Shown here: piece by piece, positions 20,580 to 32,609 of the stretch
How positions within the stretch are numbered: position 1 is the first letter of the stretch
How the letters are laid out: every line of letters begins with the position of its first letter
Origin: Entoloma clypeatum
Lineage: Eukaryota; Basidiomycota; Agaricomycetes; Agaricales; Entolomataceae
Length of the DNA: 64,000 bases
Direction: 5' to 3'
Assembly: GCA_963565915.1 (NCBI GenBank)
Contig: OY751494.1
Location: 992,001 to 1,056,000, forward strand
Notes under the pieces: model-generated
What the model saw: the letters and a program-made list of their open reading frames with translations, nothing else
What the model was told of the DNA's origin: nothing
Database searches by the model: none
Made by a program: the position numbers and the translations under genes

Positions 20580-20931
20580 ATAGCAGAGGGACTTGGGAAC
20601 GCTGGCAACAGCAAGTACCTGCCCACTCTACCCTGGTTGACAGGAGAACCGATCGTAAGATCTAGGTTCTGAGTCATACTTCTTCACACATGAACCTGGG
20701 AACGTCATTACGACAAGTACCTGTCATGAAGCGTCCCTAAGGGGATTGACTTAGTACACATCATGTGGAAACGTTGATTGTACCTCACACACTTCTGACA
20801 AAAAGGATTTTTCCCACAACCGCTATTCCTAAAGGGAATATGTTCTGAGGAATCATTTATTTGTTTTCTCTAAAAATCAAATTCATAAAGAACATCACTG
20901 ATTGGGAAAACTCCTTTTAGATTCATTAAAA

Positions 20932-23900
20932 ATGTCTACCTCTCGCTCCGCACTTGACTCCATCACCGTCTTCGACGGTATCGACTACCAAAGCTGGGCT
21001 GAAAAAATGAAGTCCTATCTCCTCCATCAAGGAGTCTGGCGCATTGTATCTGGCGACATTGAGCGCCCTGACATCGCCGACTTCACAGTCACGGTCTCCA
21101 CCCCTGCCTCCGCCACGTCTACATCTGCAACCCAACCTCCAGTAATCACCACCACTGTTGACCAACCTAGCTTCCACAAAGAAAGAAAGGTCTGGATCAG
21201 GGATGACGACATGGCCCTGGGTTCCATCCGCCTGAAAGTCTCCGAGGCAATCAGGAGGCACATCAAGGACGCCTGGACATCATTGAAGGATGCATATTCA
21301 AAGGTCTCCCCTGCCACCATTTTTTGCGATTTCAAAGCCGCAGCCTCTTTCAAACTGTCTGGTCGGGACCCTGTGCCGGAGATCGAGCGCCTTGGGTCAC
21401 TCTTCGCTCGCCTTAGCGACTCAAAATTCGTTGTGCCTGATCTGATGCAGGCTATGATCTTGGCAAGTGCCATTCCTGATGCTTGGTCGTCTCTCTCCAC
21501 CGCCCTCTTTCAGGTCTACGATGCCGATGACTTCACATGGCAAGCCATCACCGACAGCATCGTCTCAGAGTACAGGCGCAAGTATGCGATAGGGTCTACT
21601 CGGGCGTCCAACGAGCAGGCCCGGAAAATCTCCAGGACTAAGCGAAAGGGGCAAGACCCCAAATGGGAAAAGCAGACAGCGCCAAGTACCTTGCAGAACA
21701 ATGCTGACGAGCAGCCTAACTCGACCAACCCAAGTACCGCTTCTGAAAAGAAGAAGGGAAAGGGACGCTGGCGCAACCAAAAAAAGCGCGCCAACAACGC
21801 GGACAACGAGTCCAACCACGCAGAGGAAATGATTGAGTTTATTGCACCAGCCATCGAACAACTCCCTCGTCGATCTGCCCCTTGTCCTCTCCCTCCTCAT
21901 CATGCACCTGCCTTCACCACTGTAACAGGCCGCGGGAAAACTTCGAGTACCGCGCAGCCCGAGTCGGAAAGAATGCAGTCACTCCTGCAACGCATGAACC
22001 TGCCTCCTTCTCAGTACACCAGGCTTCCTTCCAGAAAGCCATCAGCGTGGAAAAAGAACGAGAAGGTGAGAAAACTCGCTCGAGAAATTGGTGCCAGACC
22101 CTCTGGGTCAAACCTTCGTATCCTGGATACCGTCATTCCAGAAATCGACGAAAGGCCGGCTAAACAGCGTCGAGTTACTCCGCCGATAGACCAATCGCTG
22201 AGGATGATGGACATCGACCAAGAGCGAATGGGGCCAGATGAGTTTGTAGACGAGATTGAGCTTGATGGTTCGTCAAAACCTTCTCTCAAACCTTATCAAT
22301 TGCGGAACGCTAATAATACCTCTCAACAGACGTATAATATATTAGCCAGTACCAGTACAGTTTGCGTAGATCACTTCAGCAGTGATCTACATAAAAAATA
22401 TATAAAACATTTTGCCTCCTGTACACATTGTAAGGAAAAAGAACATGCACAATGGATATTAGATTCCGGTGCTTCTCTACACTTCACGCATGAGTTCAAA
22501 GACTTCGCATACTATAGACCTCTCACGGTCAAGCGATTCGTCCAAACTGCTGCTAAAGGAAAGAAACTGGAAATACTCGGAGTTGGGGCTGTTCCAGTAC
22601 AGCACACCCTAAATGGGGAAGTTAAAACCCATCTTCTCAGACCGGTATTCTACATCCCGGACATGGACACATGCCTATTGTCCCTAGGCGTCTTTCTTAA
22701 CCATGGTTACAAAGTAGACGGGACTCATGGAGAAATCAACATCTCCAAAGGGCTGAACAAAATCCAGTTTTCGCCCCACATCCTTGGTCAAACCATTTAC
22801 TGGTTAGACACTGAAATACGCTATGACCAGATCCATGTGATCTCGAGCGAAATCACTGTCGAAACATGGCACAAGTGTCTTGGTCACCCAAATGATCAAG
22901 CACTCCGAAAGATTCCCACCAGTACCAAAGGGGTACCTGAAACACTAGTACGTGAGAAATCACAGGAAAGTTGCACAGGCTGCCTCAAAGGGAAAATGCC
23001 GAATCAATCATATCCCAATTCGATGACAAGGGCAACGAAAACCTTTGATCTGATCCATTCCGACCTCAAACAGATATCCACGGCATCATACCACAAATAT
23101 AAATATTTCCTTACGTTTTTGGACGACTTTTCATCCCACGTCTGGGTCGTTTTGCTTACAAAGAAGTCAGATGCCATCACGGCACTACGACAATTCCTTG
23201 CGATGATCCAGAATCAATTCGCCGCCACTCCTAAGAAATGGCGAGTTGATGGAGGTGGAGAATTCGACAAATACAAGGATGTACTTGCCGATCATGGAAT
23301 TCTGATTGACGTCATGCTCCCATATCAGCACCAGCAGAATGGTAGAGCAGAACGGATAAATCGAACTCTATGGGAGAAATCTCAGGCCTTGCGCTTCGAC
23401 GCTTGCTTACCCCCTATGTGGTGGGAATTCTGTTTGGAACATGCAGCGTTTCTCTACAACAGAACCCCCATGCAGCATCTTGAATAGAATACCCCTTACT
23501 TCAGGGTGACCAATGAGATCCCTGATATGTCAAGCATCAGAGTCTTTGGATGTCAGGCATATGTGTATATCCCAAAGGAAAAACGTAGAAATTCCCTGGA
23601 GTCAAGATCACGATTGATGATTTATCTCAGATCAAAACCAGGAGTCAAAGGATACCGTTTCATGGATCCTGAGACTAATACAATTTTCATGGGTGGGAAA
23701 GCTATCTTTGATGAAAGCAAGTACCCTAGATGCCACATCGACCCTTTGCCAGAAAACCATCCAGAAATGGAAAACCCAGAACCGGCTGATGAGTTTGAGG
23801 ACCTCATCCCCGGAAATGATGACAATGACAGTCATAACAAAACACCTCATGACCCAGTTCCCACCGGACAGGATCACCCTGAATCAGACGATGACCTACC

Positions 23901-25674
23901 GTCCAGTGAGCCTGACGACGAGCCACGAGTACCCACTCCGGAACCTGAACAAGTACCAGATCGACCGATCAGGGAACGTCGAGTTCAAAAAATGCCAGGC
24001 AGCATCTATGGGGAAGACACTCCCTCTACTGATCTTGAAAAATTAGATCAAAGATGTAGACTAGGCGGTCAAACGGCATGGATGAACGATCTCCTAATGG
24101 AGGCAATCTTGATCCAAGTTGGCATCATCGAAATGTCACACAAAGACATATACCCTCTTCAAAACAAAGAAGACTGGTATGCGGCAGAACGAAAAGAGCT
24201 AGACATGCTCAAAAGCCGCGGGGTGATCACAGAGTTAGTACCCCTACCTGCAGGGAGGAAGGCTCTAAGGAACAAATGGGTTTACAATGAAAAATCCGAC
24301 GGGCGTCTGAAAGCGCGCCTTGTTGCAAAAGGCTTCTCACAGGTAGAAGGGATCGATTTCGATCAGATCTTCTCACCGGTAGTGAGGTACGAGACCGTCC
24401 GGTTGATTTTGGCATTGACAGCCCTTGAAGGGTGGTTCATGACATTCTTGGACGTCTCATCAGCCTTCCTCTATGGAACACTCCATGAGGAAATTTACAT
24501 GCGACAGCCTGAGGGCTACATAGTAAAAGGGAAAGAACACTTTGTGTACCGACTATACAAAGCCCTATACGGTCTTAAGCAGGCCACATTAGCCTGGTGG
24601 AGGGAACTCAATTCCTCCATGAAAAAGCTCGGTTTTGTCCGGCTTCACTCTGATGCGGGAGTTTTCATTCACACAAGTACCAAAGGGGAAACTGTAATCG
24701 CTGTCATTTATGTCGATGACTCTGCTTTTCTCAGCACAAACCGGGAATACACGCTAGAAAAGAAGAAGGCCTTCATGACAACATGGGAATGTAGGGACCT
24801 AGGCCACCTAGTCCCTGATGGGAAACCAAAAGAATTTCTCTCTATCCAAATAAGGCAACGTGGGAAGAGGATCTTCATTGATCAAGTACCTTACCTTGAA
24901 AAAATTCTCGCACGAATGGGGATGAGCGAATCCAATGCCACCCACACCCCACTCCCGACGGGCTACAAACCCATGAAGTCCGAAGATGAACCCAATGCGG
25001 AACTCAGATCCAAGTACCAATCCGTCATCGGATCACTATTGTACTTAATGATCGGAACAAGACCCGACATTTGTTTCGCCGTGATCAAAATGTCCCAATT
25101 TTCCGCAAACCCTACCAAACACCATTTAGAAGTGGCAAGGGATATTTGCAGGTATTTGAAGGCAACGAAAGATTACATGATCATGTATGATGGTGATTCT
25201 GGGAAAGGAATCTATGCATTTACAGACTCCGATTGGGCGTCAAACGAAAACACCAGAAAGTCCACCACTGGTTACTTCATATCGCTGGCGTCTGGAGCAG
25301 TAACATGGGTTTCATCGGCGCAAAAAACCATTGCCCTCTCTTCCACAGAAGCAGAGTACATGGCGCTATCAGATTGCAGTCGCGCAGTGACATGGCTTAG
25401 AAGCATGCTTGCCGAACTTGGAATGCAGATCGGATCAGTTCCGATCTATGGAGACAACAATGGCTCCGTCTTTATTGCATCCAACCCTGTAACTGAGAAG
25501 CGATCCAAGCACATCGACATGTGATTCCACTTTGTCAGAGAAAAAGTATCCGAAGGGATTATTACGGTCGAATTCATCGAAGGAGTGAATAACCCCGCAG
25601 ACCTTTTAACTAAGAATCTGGGGAAAATCCTCTTCAACAAGTTTATCCCGTACTTTGGATTACTTAAAAACTAG
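20932..25674 (+). pseudogene. Copia-A gag-pol polyprotein with two stops
   Basis: It starts MSTSRSALDSITVFDGIDYQ at 20932. The gag part has a UBN2-like capsid region (WAEKMKSYLLHQGVW). Protease is WILDSGASLHFTHE (about 22453). Then come a GAG-pre-integrase region (TWHKCLGHPNDQAL, SCTGCLKGK), an integrase core (LIHSDL, VDGGGEFDKY, NGRAERINRT), reverse transcriptase (FMTFLDVSSAFLYG, VIYVDDSAFL) and RNase H (FTDSDWASNE, STEAEYMALSD). TAG at 23485 replaces the Trp codon of Copia-B (TGG). TGA at 25522 replaces Arg CGA of Copia-B (HIDM*FHF), and the frame then runs to TAG at 25672. No CCHC knuckle was noticed. Confidence 0.93.
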
Positions 25675-25743
25675 ACGAAGAAAGAGTATCTATATGGGAA
25701 AAAGTAAAAATGTATTTAGAAGTATGTACTAAATATGGGGGGG

Positions 25744-26055
25744 TGTTGAAACTTTTCCATCATGTAGATTAGATTAGATTAGATTACATCACATGACCAT
25801 TTACATATCTTTGATTACATACTTATTTGGTTGGTACAAACAGTAGTACGGTATATAAGACCAGGAAACTGTCAATATCAAAAAGTTGTCTCTTGACTCT
25901 TAACCAGCTCCATCGCTCTTATCAGCCTCAACCGCTCTCACCAGCCTCACCCTCCCAAACCATGTAAGTGGCTAGAACGGTTAAGAAGAGTACTTCCACA
26001 CTGTAGCTGTGTTGCTCAGTATGCCTGTGGCTAGCGCCCAGGTGGAACTTCAACA
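25744..26055 (+). repeat. Copia-A 3' LTR (312 bp)
   Basis: Matches 20253-20564. Preceded by a run of seven G (ATGGGGGGG) as polypurine tract and followed by TSD ATAAC. Confidence 0.96.
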
Positions 26056-26257
26056 ATAACATATATATATAACCCGATTTTCCTGCTCCAGTTGCAATGA
26101 TAGCGACCATATTGACCCCATCGAGGCATTGAGTGATGCCATCCAGTTGATAATCATGGGGCATGAATGGAAGGCACTTTCAGAGGATTTCACGGCAGAG
26201 GGCCCATCCCGGGGGGTCACAGAACCTGAACGGTGCTTCTGGTGATGGCTCGGTCAT
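26056..26257 (-). pseudogene. RecQ-like helicase relic, 5' part (Walker A)
   Basis: Starts at 26257 (MTEPSPEAPFRF). It reads LPFMPHDYQLDGITQCLDG (Q-motif-like region), then IIATGAGKSGYIYM (motif I, Walker A), where Copia-A interrupts the frame. TGA at 26182-26180 lies just before LPFMPHDYQ, at a position that fits an Arg CGA. RecQ-like fragments of this type are common in basidiomycete genomes, often near mobile DNA. The 168 bases from here to NOP58 serve as its upstream region. Confidence 0.72.
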
Positions 26258-26425
26258 TCGCTGGTGGTGTACGTCGCGTGAATACAGTGGCTTTGCAGAA
26301 TCAATTAAGAGACGCGTTTGGCTGTGGGAATAAACACATGACTTTTTCGTGAGAAACTGTTTTTACTACGGTATGGACTATTGTGCATTGTGGGAAATTT
26401 TCTAGTGGCTTTCACCTACTCCAAA

Positions 26426-28640
26426 ATGCTCGTATTATACGAGACAGCGCTAGGCTACTGCCTGTTCAAAGTCTCCGATGCAGCAAGAATAGAGAGTGGG
26501 GACCTATGGCAGGAGTTTGAATGTCCAGAGCAGGCGAATAAACTGTGCGTTTCGTCACTTTTATCTCTCGACATAGTGAAGAGTTTGCTGATTCTGTTTC
26601 TTTGGATTTTTAGACTGAAACTAAAAGCTCTACATCGGTTCACATCGACGGCGACGGCCGTTGAAGATATCACAGCACTACAGAGCGGCAAGATCGGAAA
26701 AGGGCTGAAGAAATTCCTGACGGATGAGGTGATTGGCAAGGGCAAGGGCAAGGAGTCCCTGCTTGTCGTGGATCCGCATCTTGGTGCGTACCAAACTTTT
26801 TTTTTTTTCTGTTGCTCTGAAAGATCAAACTTCTTACTCATTTCGCAGCCCGCTCTATCTCAAAAAAACTCAGCATCAACGTGAACGCAACGACCGAATC
26901 ACAAAATGAGCTATGGCGGGGTATTCGAAATCAAATCACCGCATTGCTCGACGGTTTGGACCCGAAAGATTTGGCGACGATGAGCTTGGGTCTCAGCCAT
27001 TCACTTTCTCGGTGATTGGGGAAAGTTCCGAGAGAGATAATTTTGGCAACTGACCTTTTTCTCAACATAGATTCAAACTCAAGTTTTCACCAGACAAGGT
27101 TGACACCATGGTCGTGCAAGCTATTGCGTTATTGGATGATCTTGACAAAGAAATCAACATCTACGCGATGAGAACAAAAGTACGTACTCAAATGCGCCCC
27201 TCATCTACGAAATGCTCACTGGAGCGCCAGGAATGGTACGGTTGGCATTTCCCGGAAATGGCAAAGATCATCTCGGATAATGTGGCGTATGCCAAAGTCA
27301 TCCGTGCCATGGGTAAGTCCACGATCGACCCGCCGCTTGATCATACCTCAACAAACCTTTTTTCAGGTTTCCGGACAAACGCAGCAACAACATCATTTGC
27401 CGCCATCCTTCCCGAAGATCTCGAAGCCGTTCTCAAAGCCGCCGCCGAGATTTCCATGGGCACAGAAATTTCAGATTCTGACATCGCCCACATCCACTCC
27501 CTCTGCGACCAGGTCATCTCCATCTCTGCTTACCGAACGCAACTCGCGGAATACCTCCGGAATCGAATGAACGCTATTGCGCCTAATTTGACTGTCCTCG
27601 TTGGCGAGCTTGTCGGAGCACGGCTTATCAGCCACGCTGGTAGCTTGCTCAGTCTGGCAAAACATCCTGCTAGCACTGTGCAGATCCTCGGAGCGGAGAA
27701 AGCCCTTTTCCGTGCTTTGAAAACGAAACATGATACACCAAAATATGGGCTCATATACCATGTACGTCACCGCGAACGCACATTTCAAATTGAGCTATAT
27801 GCTGATGTCTTTTGAAGGCTTCTCTCGTTGGCCAAGCCCCACCGAAACTTAAGGGAAAAGTAAGTCGGATTCGTGTCTTCCCCTGGCCTATATCAACAAG
27901 ACCTTTTTCCCACAGATGGCACGTATGGTCGCCACCAAAGCCGCACTATCAATACGTGTGGATGCCCTCACAGATGCCGATGGAAAATCCGAACCCACAG
28001 CACCCTCAATAGGCCTCGAGAACCGGGCCAAGCTCGAGTCCCGCTTGCGCGCCCTCGAATACACGGGCGACCTCCAAGGCTCGAAGCGTTTCGGTGACAG
28101 CGGCAAAAGGCAGCAGCAGCGTTTCGAGATGAAGGGCGAGACTAAGACGTACAACGCGGCTGCGGATGCGGTGGACCTTGTGCCGACGCAGCGCGAGGAC
28201 CCGATGGAGATTGCGAAGAAGGTGGTGGCGGATGTGAAGGAGGAGAAGCGCAGAGCGAAGGAGGAGAGGAGAGCGAAGAGGAGGGCTGAGAAGGAGAAAG
28301 AGAATAGTGACCGGGATGATGATGATGATGAGGAGGAGGAGGAGGAGATGAAGGATGGGATGGAGGTGGATGGAGAGGTGAAAGAGAAGAAGGGGAAGAA
28401 GGAGAAGAAGCGGAAGAGGCGAGAAAGTGAGGCGATGGTTGTTGATGGAGAGCCTGAGTTGCAGGTTTGTCTTGGTTTCTTTCTGCTCGTGTTTCTCGGT
28501 CGTGGCTCACATGGCTTTCTTGGCAGGCGGAGACTGAGGAGCAACGAAAAGCAAAAAAGCTGGCACGTAAAGCCGCGAAGGCTGCTGCGAAGGCTGAAAG
28601 TGACTCGCCGAAGAAGAAAAAGAAAAAGTCGGACGCGTAG
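26426..28640 (+). CDS. NOP58: NOP58, box C/D snoRNP core protein (9 exons)
   Basis: Scaffold protein of box C/D snoRNPs in the nucleolus, needed for 2'-O-methylation and processing of pre-rRNA. Exons by GT-AG reading: 26426-26544, 26614-26783, 26849-27011, 27071-27179, 27231-27312, 27367-27761, 27818-27859, 27916-28464, 28527-28640, giving 580 residues. The N-terminal domain begins [18 protein letters not shown]. The central part has the signature [14 protein letters not shown] spliced across exons 4-5. The Nop RNA-binding domain has [14 protein letters not shown] and [15 protein letters not shown]. The tail is rich in Lys/Glu/Asp (28230-28420) and ends in a Lys-rich KKKKKKSDA. Yeast and human proteins are about 510-530 residues; the longer charged tail explains the difference. 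No lesions seen. Confidence 0.93.
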
Positions 28641-28847
28641 GCTGTTGGAGAGGGCTATGTCGCTGTTCATATATCTATCTGTTTCCTTCCTGTTCAATCC
28701 TTGCATTATTCCTGTCAAATATTCCAAATGATACATCCGAATTCATCAACCTGTTATGTACAGACAGACTCGAGTTCATCGTGAGAAGAGGTTGGCCATT
28801 TGAGTTGTTCTCCGTCACCACTTATTTGCATACTCCGTTAATACCTA

Positions 28848-30364
28848 ATGCCTACTGATATTCCGAGGCCAATAATCGTCGTCACCGGTGCAAACGGGTG
28901 AGCCAAACACATAACTAAAATAAGTCATACTGAATGATTTCACAGCGGTGTAGGTTTTGGTATCTGCCAACGACTCTTGTTCCAACTCTGTGACGCCCAT
29001 CCGACCGACACCCTGCCACAGAGCTTCGTCAAAAGCGCGACATCTTTGGATGTTCCTCCGAAATGCGAGAGCTTGACACTCGTCATGGCGTGCAGGAGCA
29101 AGCAGAGGGCCGAGGTGGCACGAGCTAAGCTTTTACGACTCCTGGACACGCATGTCTTGACTCTTCAACAACGACCTGGCTATGACGGGCACGCACACAA
29201 ATTCCGGGAGAACGTCGCGATTGATATTGCCATCCTGGACCTTGCCGACCTTGGTAGCGTCTTCGCGTTTACTACTGAGGTGTCGTCGAGGTGAGTTTTT
29301 TGGTTCTGCTCTTAGAATTCGTGGTGGATGTATCTTGATGGTTTGCTTTCCGGCGCGTCAGATACCCTTACGTTACACGTCTGATATGCAATGCTGGGAT
29401 TGTCGGCTTCAGCAGTCTGGACTGGTTCCAGTGCATGAAGCAGATGTTCACGGACCCGTTAATGGCGATCACTGCACCGACGTACTATCTTCAGCATAAG
29501 GGCCAAATGAGCAAAAACGGGCTCGGTATGATTTGGCAGTGTAATCTCTTCGGGCACTACGTCCTCGTGCGCCAAACGTTTCCTCATTCCCTTCGTCTCT
29601 TCGAAAATTAACTCCTCCATCATTTTCTCAGTACCGCTCCCTACAACATCTCCTCGCTGCATCACCATCCTCGCTCGGTTCCCGCGTCATATGGATGTCG
29701 TCCCTTGAAGCCTCGCCCACATTTTATGACGCCGACGACTGGCAGATGAAACGGACCGAACACTCCTACGAGGGCACGAAATACCAGATCGACCTCCTCG
29801 GCACCCTCCTCGACCGCCGCGCCCTGTACTCTTCAGAACCTCAACCGACACGGCATTTCGTCACCCACCCGGGCGTGTGTTCGACGAACGTCAGCCATGC
29901 GCTTGTGGGCCCGTTCATGGACATGTTCAAAGTCCTCTCGTTTTACATCGTCAGTGATTCTGCTTCCCCGCTCCCCCCCCCCCCCCCCCCCCCCTTCTCA
30001 TCTGAACTTGAAATGATTTTAGGGCCGCTTATGCGGTTCACCGCATCACACCATCGACCCGTACAAGGCCGCCATCGGCGCCGTTCACCTGGCACTCGCT
30101 TCTCTGGCTTTCATCACGTTGTGGCCTGCGGCTATAGGGAAAAACGACGGAGACGTGCCGCCGCCTGGGCAGCCTGCGAAGTTCAGCGCTGAGACGGACC
30201 GGTGGGGCTCGGAACGGGTGGGACTTGATGTGGTCAAGGAGTGGGAGAAGCAGAAGGATGAGGGCGAGATCTTGCTGGCCAAGTGCGAGGCGTTGTTTCA
30301 GTCTTTTGGGCATTTGAGGGTTCTGGATGAGGTGGTGGCAAAGTCCGAGGGTGATGATGCGTGA
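28848..30364 (+). CDS. ERG27: ERG27-type 3-keto-steroid reductase (5 exons)
   Basis: NADPH-dependent short-chain dehydrogenase that reduces the 3-keto group during sterol C4 demethylation in ergosterol synthesis, at the ER. Exons 28848-28897, 28946-29290, 29362-29566, 29632-29949, 30023-30364; 419 residues. The cofactor motif is split by intron 1 (IIVVTGANG then GVGFGIC, i.e. TGxxxGxG). LICNAGIVG is the NAG motif, and the catalytic Tyr/Lys pair sits in SYEGTKYQIDLL. A hydrophobic stretch (AVHLALASLAFITLWPAA) near the C-terminus fits membrane association. The family choice over other SDRs rests on the sterol-reductase-like SSLEASPTFYDADDWQ region. Intron 4 contains a run of 22 C (29973-29994), prone to length variation. 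Confidence 0.85.
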
Positions 30365-32609
30365 TTTAGATGTGTAGTTGATGTGAGTACTTAGTTGGGT
30401 TTCTTGTATGTTGAAGGCCTATCGCTCTTTTTGGGGTCTGGAATGCAAAGCTCACGGCATCCAAGAACCAGTTAATCAGAGAGCGCCGTCGAGGGCGGCG
30501 CAAGGAGGCTGTTGCTAGGGGCTGGACTTGAGTGAGAGATGTCCCGCCGCTGGTTTCGAACACTCGGCACCAGCTTCCAGACCGTTCATGTTCCTTCTCA
30601 ACATCCCCAGTTCACAATGGTAGTAACTACGTAACTTGATCAAGTCTTAAGTTCGAAGTCGGAAACTGCTTCATGATTCCTCATTGCAGAGCATGCACAC
30701 TTTGCGGGTGAGCCGCTCGGGAGGACTTGTCAATGGGACTCGGCATTTTGGTACCCGTGCTTCAAGTTGTGAGCCCCTTCATGGACATGTCCAATGTCCG
30801 AGCTCTTCGACTTTCATCCCCACTTCAAACCCTGTTCTGCGGCTTGCCACTTCACAGCCGTGTTGAAGCTTCCACCTAAGTATCGCCTGCACCATGGCGA
30901 AAAACGATGTAGGCCTCAATTTAGTGTCCCGACCAACCGATGTAGCTCCGAAGGAGTTGCACGTCACACCAGAGGGAGATGCAGGAGGATGAGGGTGGAA
31001 TCCTCAGGCTGCTGGCCAAGTGAAACCTTGGTTCCAGCGGGCCTTGGGTCATTTAGGGGTGCCGAAAGTGATGTCGAGAAACGCTCATCCGAGTCCTCAA
31101 TTGAGCATTGAATGCATCGGCAGGTTACAGTGAGTGACGTTCTTCTATTTTTTCTCCATCTTGCATAACGAAGGGGTATTCACCCTCGGGAACCACAGAT
31201 ACATAACCTTGATCTTGTTCTTCTGCCAGTGGACACTCATAGGGCATACATCGACCAACTTACACAGTCAGTTCGCCATATGTATTAGGCCCTGTACTCA
31301 AGATCTTCCGGTATCATGATACCAGCTCATTCATCATTCAAGGGCACGAGCCTCATCCAAGCGCCAAGCTCAAGACTAGCCAGCCAATCGATCAGAAGTT
31401 ATGATGCAGCCGTGCCACCAGGCGTCGTAAGGTATTGCAAAATTCTCTCTCTCTTTGCCATCGCAGGGAAAACTTACTGACGAAGCGGATGCCACGGTCA
31501 TCCGCAACAGCTTTACCCAAGCTTTACCTTATGTCATGTTCCCGGGTTCCTTCCAAAGCCAGCTCGAAGGCGCAACCAATTTTGGGGGCCAAAAAAGTTA
31601 GTCCCACTAGTGATGGACACTTCTGAGGTGCTTCTACAATCAGATAAATCAGAACCTTCTACAAATCATTTCCCGGTTTAGCGCGGGAGATCATACAAGC
31701 ACTCGTCTGACTCTTGTCAAGGCACTGCTTCCCGCAGTGTCGTTTCATTACAAGACCAATGACTATGGATGCCCCTCAATCGGAAGTCGCTGCGAATCGT
31801 CGAGGCCATGGTGATACTTCTATGACGCCATCTGTGAGAATGAATCCAAATCTTCGTTTTGGCACGTATGAATGTTCAAGTTCAGATGTGGCTGTAGGGA
31901 TGGAGTCTGGACGGCCTCGGATCCAGAACATGCCAATACCGATTGCAAGAGGAGCAAAACATGGACACCGCCACAGGGCAGGGGCTTAACGCGGACGCAA
32001 CATTCAGTGGTCATCGGGCCATGGTCATGCATCGACATAGTATCTCAATTCGTGTCCAACTCACACTAACAACGACCGGCACGTTCAATTTCGCATCGGA
32101 CATCCCTCTTCAATTCCAAGCCATAGCAGTAGGCGATTGGCTTCGCGGCGATCTGCCCAAGATCATCAACTCAAGTTTGATTGAAGGATGAGATCACCCG
32201 TCAATTGAATGGGCCTCACTTGCTCTTTTTATGCGACCTGTCGCACAATGGGCTCCTGTGGCGCTGTGCGACCCCAAACCCCGTTGAATTGGTTCCTTGA
32301 CCTGCGGACTTCGACCACCAATGAGAGCCAACAAAGGTTACCACATGACTTCATACGAGAGGGCCTCGACATCTGCCTAATCTGCGATCGGCGAATTGAG
32401 GGGACACATCGAAGAACATGTCCCTTAATTCCGTTCGCAAGTCCAATGTGACATTCGATCTAACACCTCTCCGCCCCCCATGAGCCTGATGCTCCGAGAA
32501 AACAGCGCAACCCGAATGTATCTGGCACTTGCGAAGCCCAAGTAGGTAACGCCAACTTTCCTTTATAAGAGCATCAATTGACAATGTATGTCTCCATCTC
32601 TCGCACACC
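30365..32609. other. 2.2-kb intergenic region, no gene recognised
   Basis: Short frames occur on both strands (none over about 105 codons) without motifs or consistent splice signals. The last few hundred bases must hold the promoter of the downstream tyrosinase. Base composition resembles the flanking genes and no repeat structure was noticed. Confidence 0.45.

Larger units (their letters stand above)
20253..26055 (+). mobile_element. Copia-A, full-length Ty1/Copia element
   Basis: A 5.8-kb element with two 312-bp LTRs and a perfect 5-bp target duplication ATAAC (20248-20252 and 26056-26060). It is inserted in the minus-strand RecQ-like relic right after the Walker A region. The LTRs differ at about six positions, four of them CpG transitions. 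One polyprotein frame carries gag, protease, integrase, RT and RNase H in Copia order, with two stops. Confidence 0.96.

Noticed and set aside
27888..28736. 282-codon minus-strand ORF opposite the last NOP58 exons
   Set aside because: Serine/phenylalanine-rich complement of the Lys/Glu tail of NOP58.
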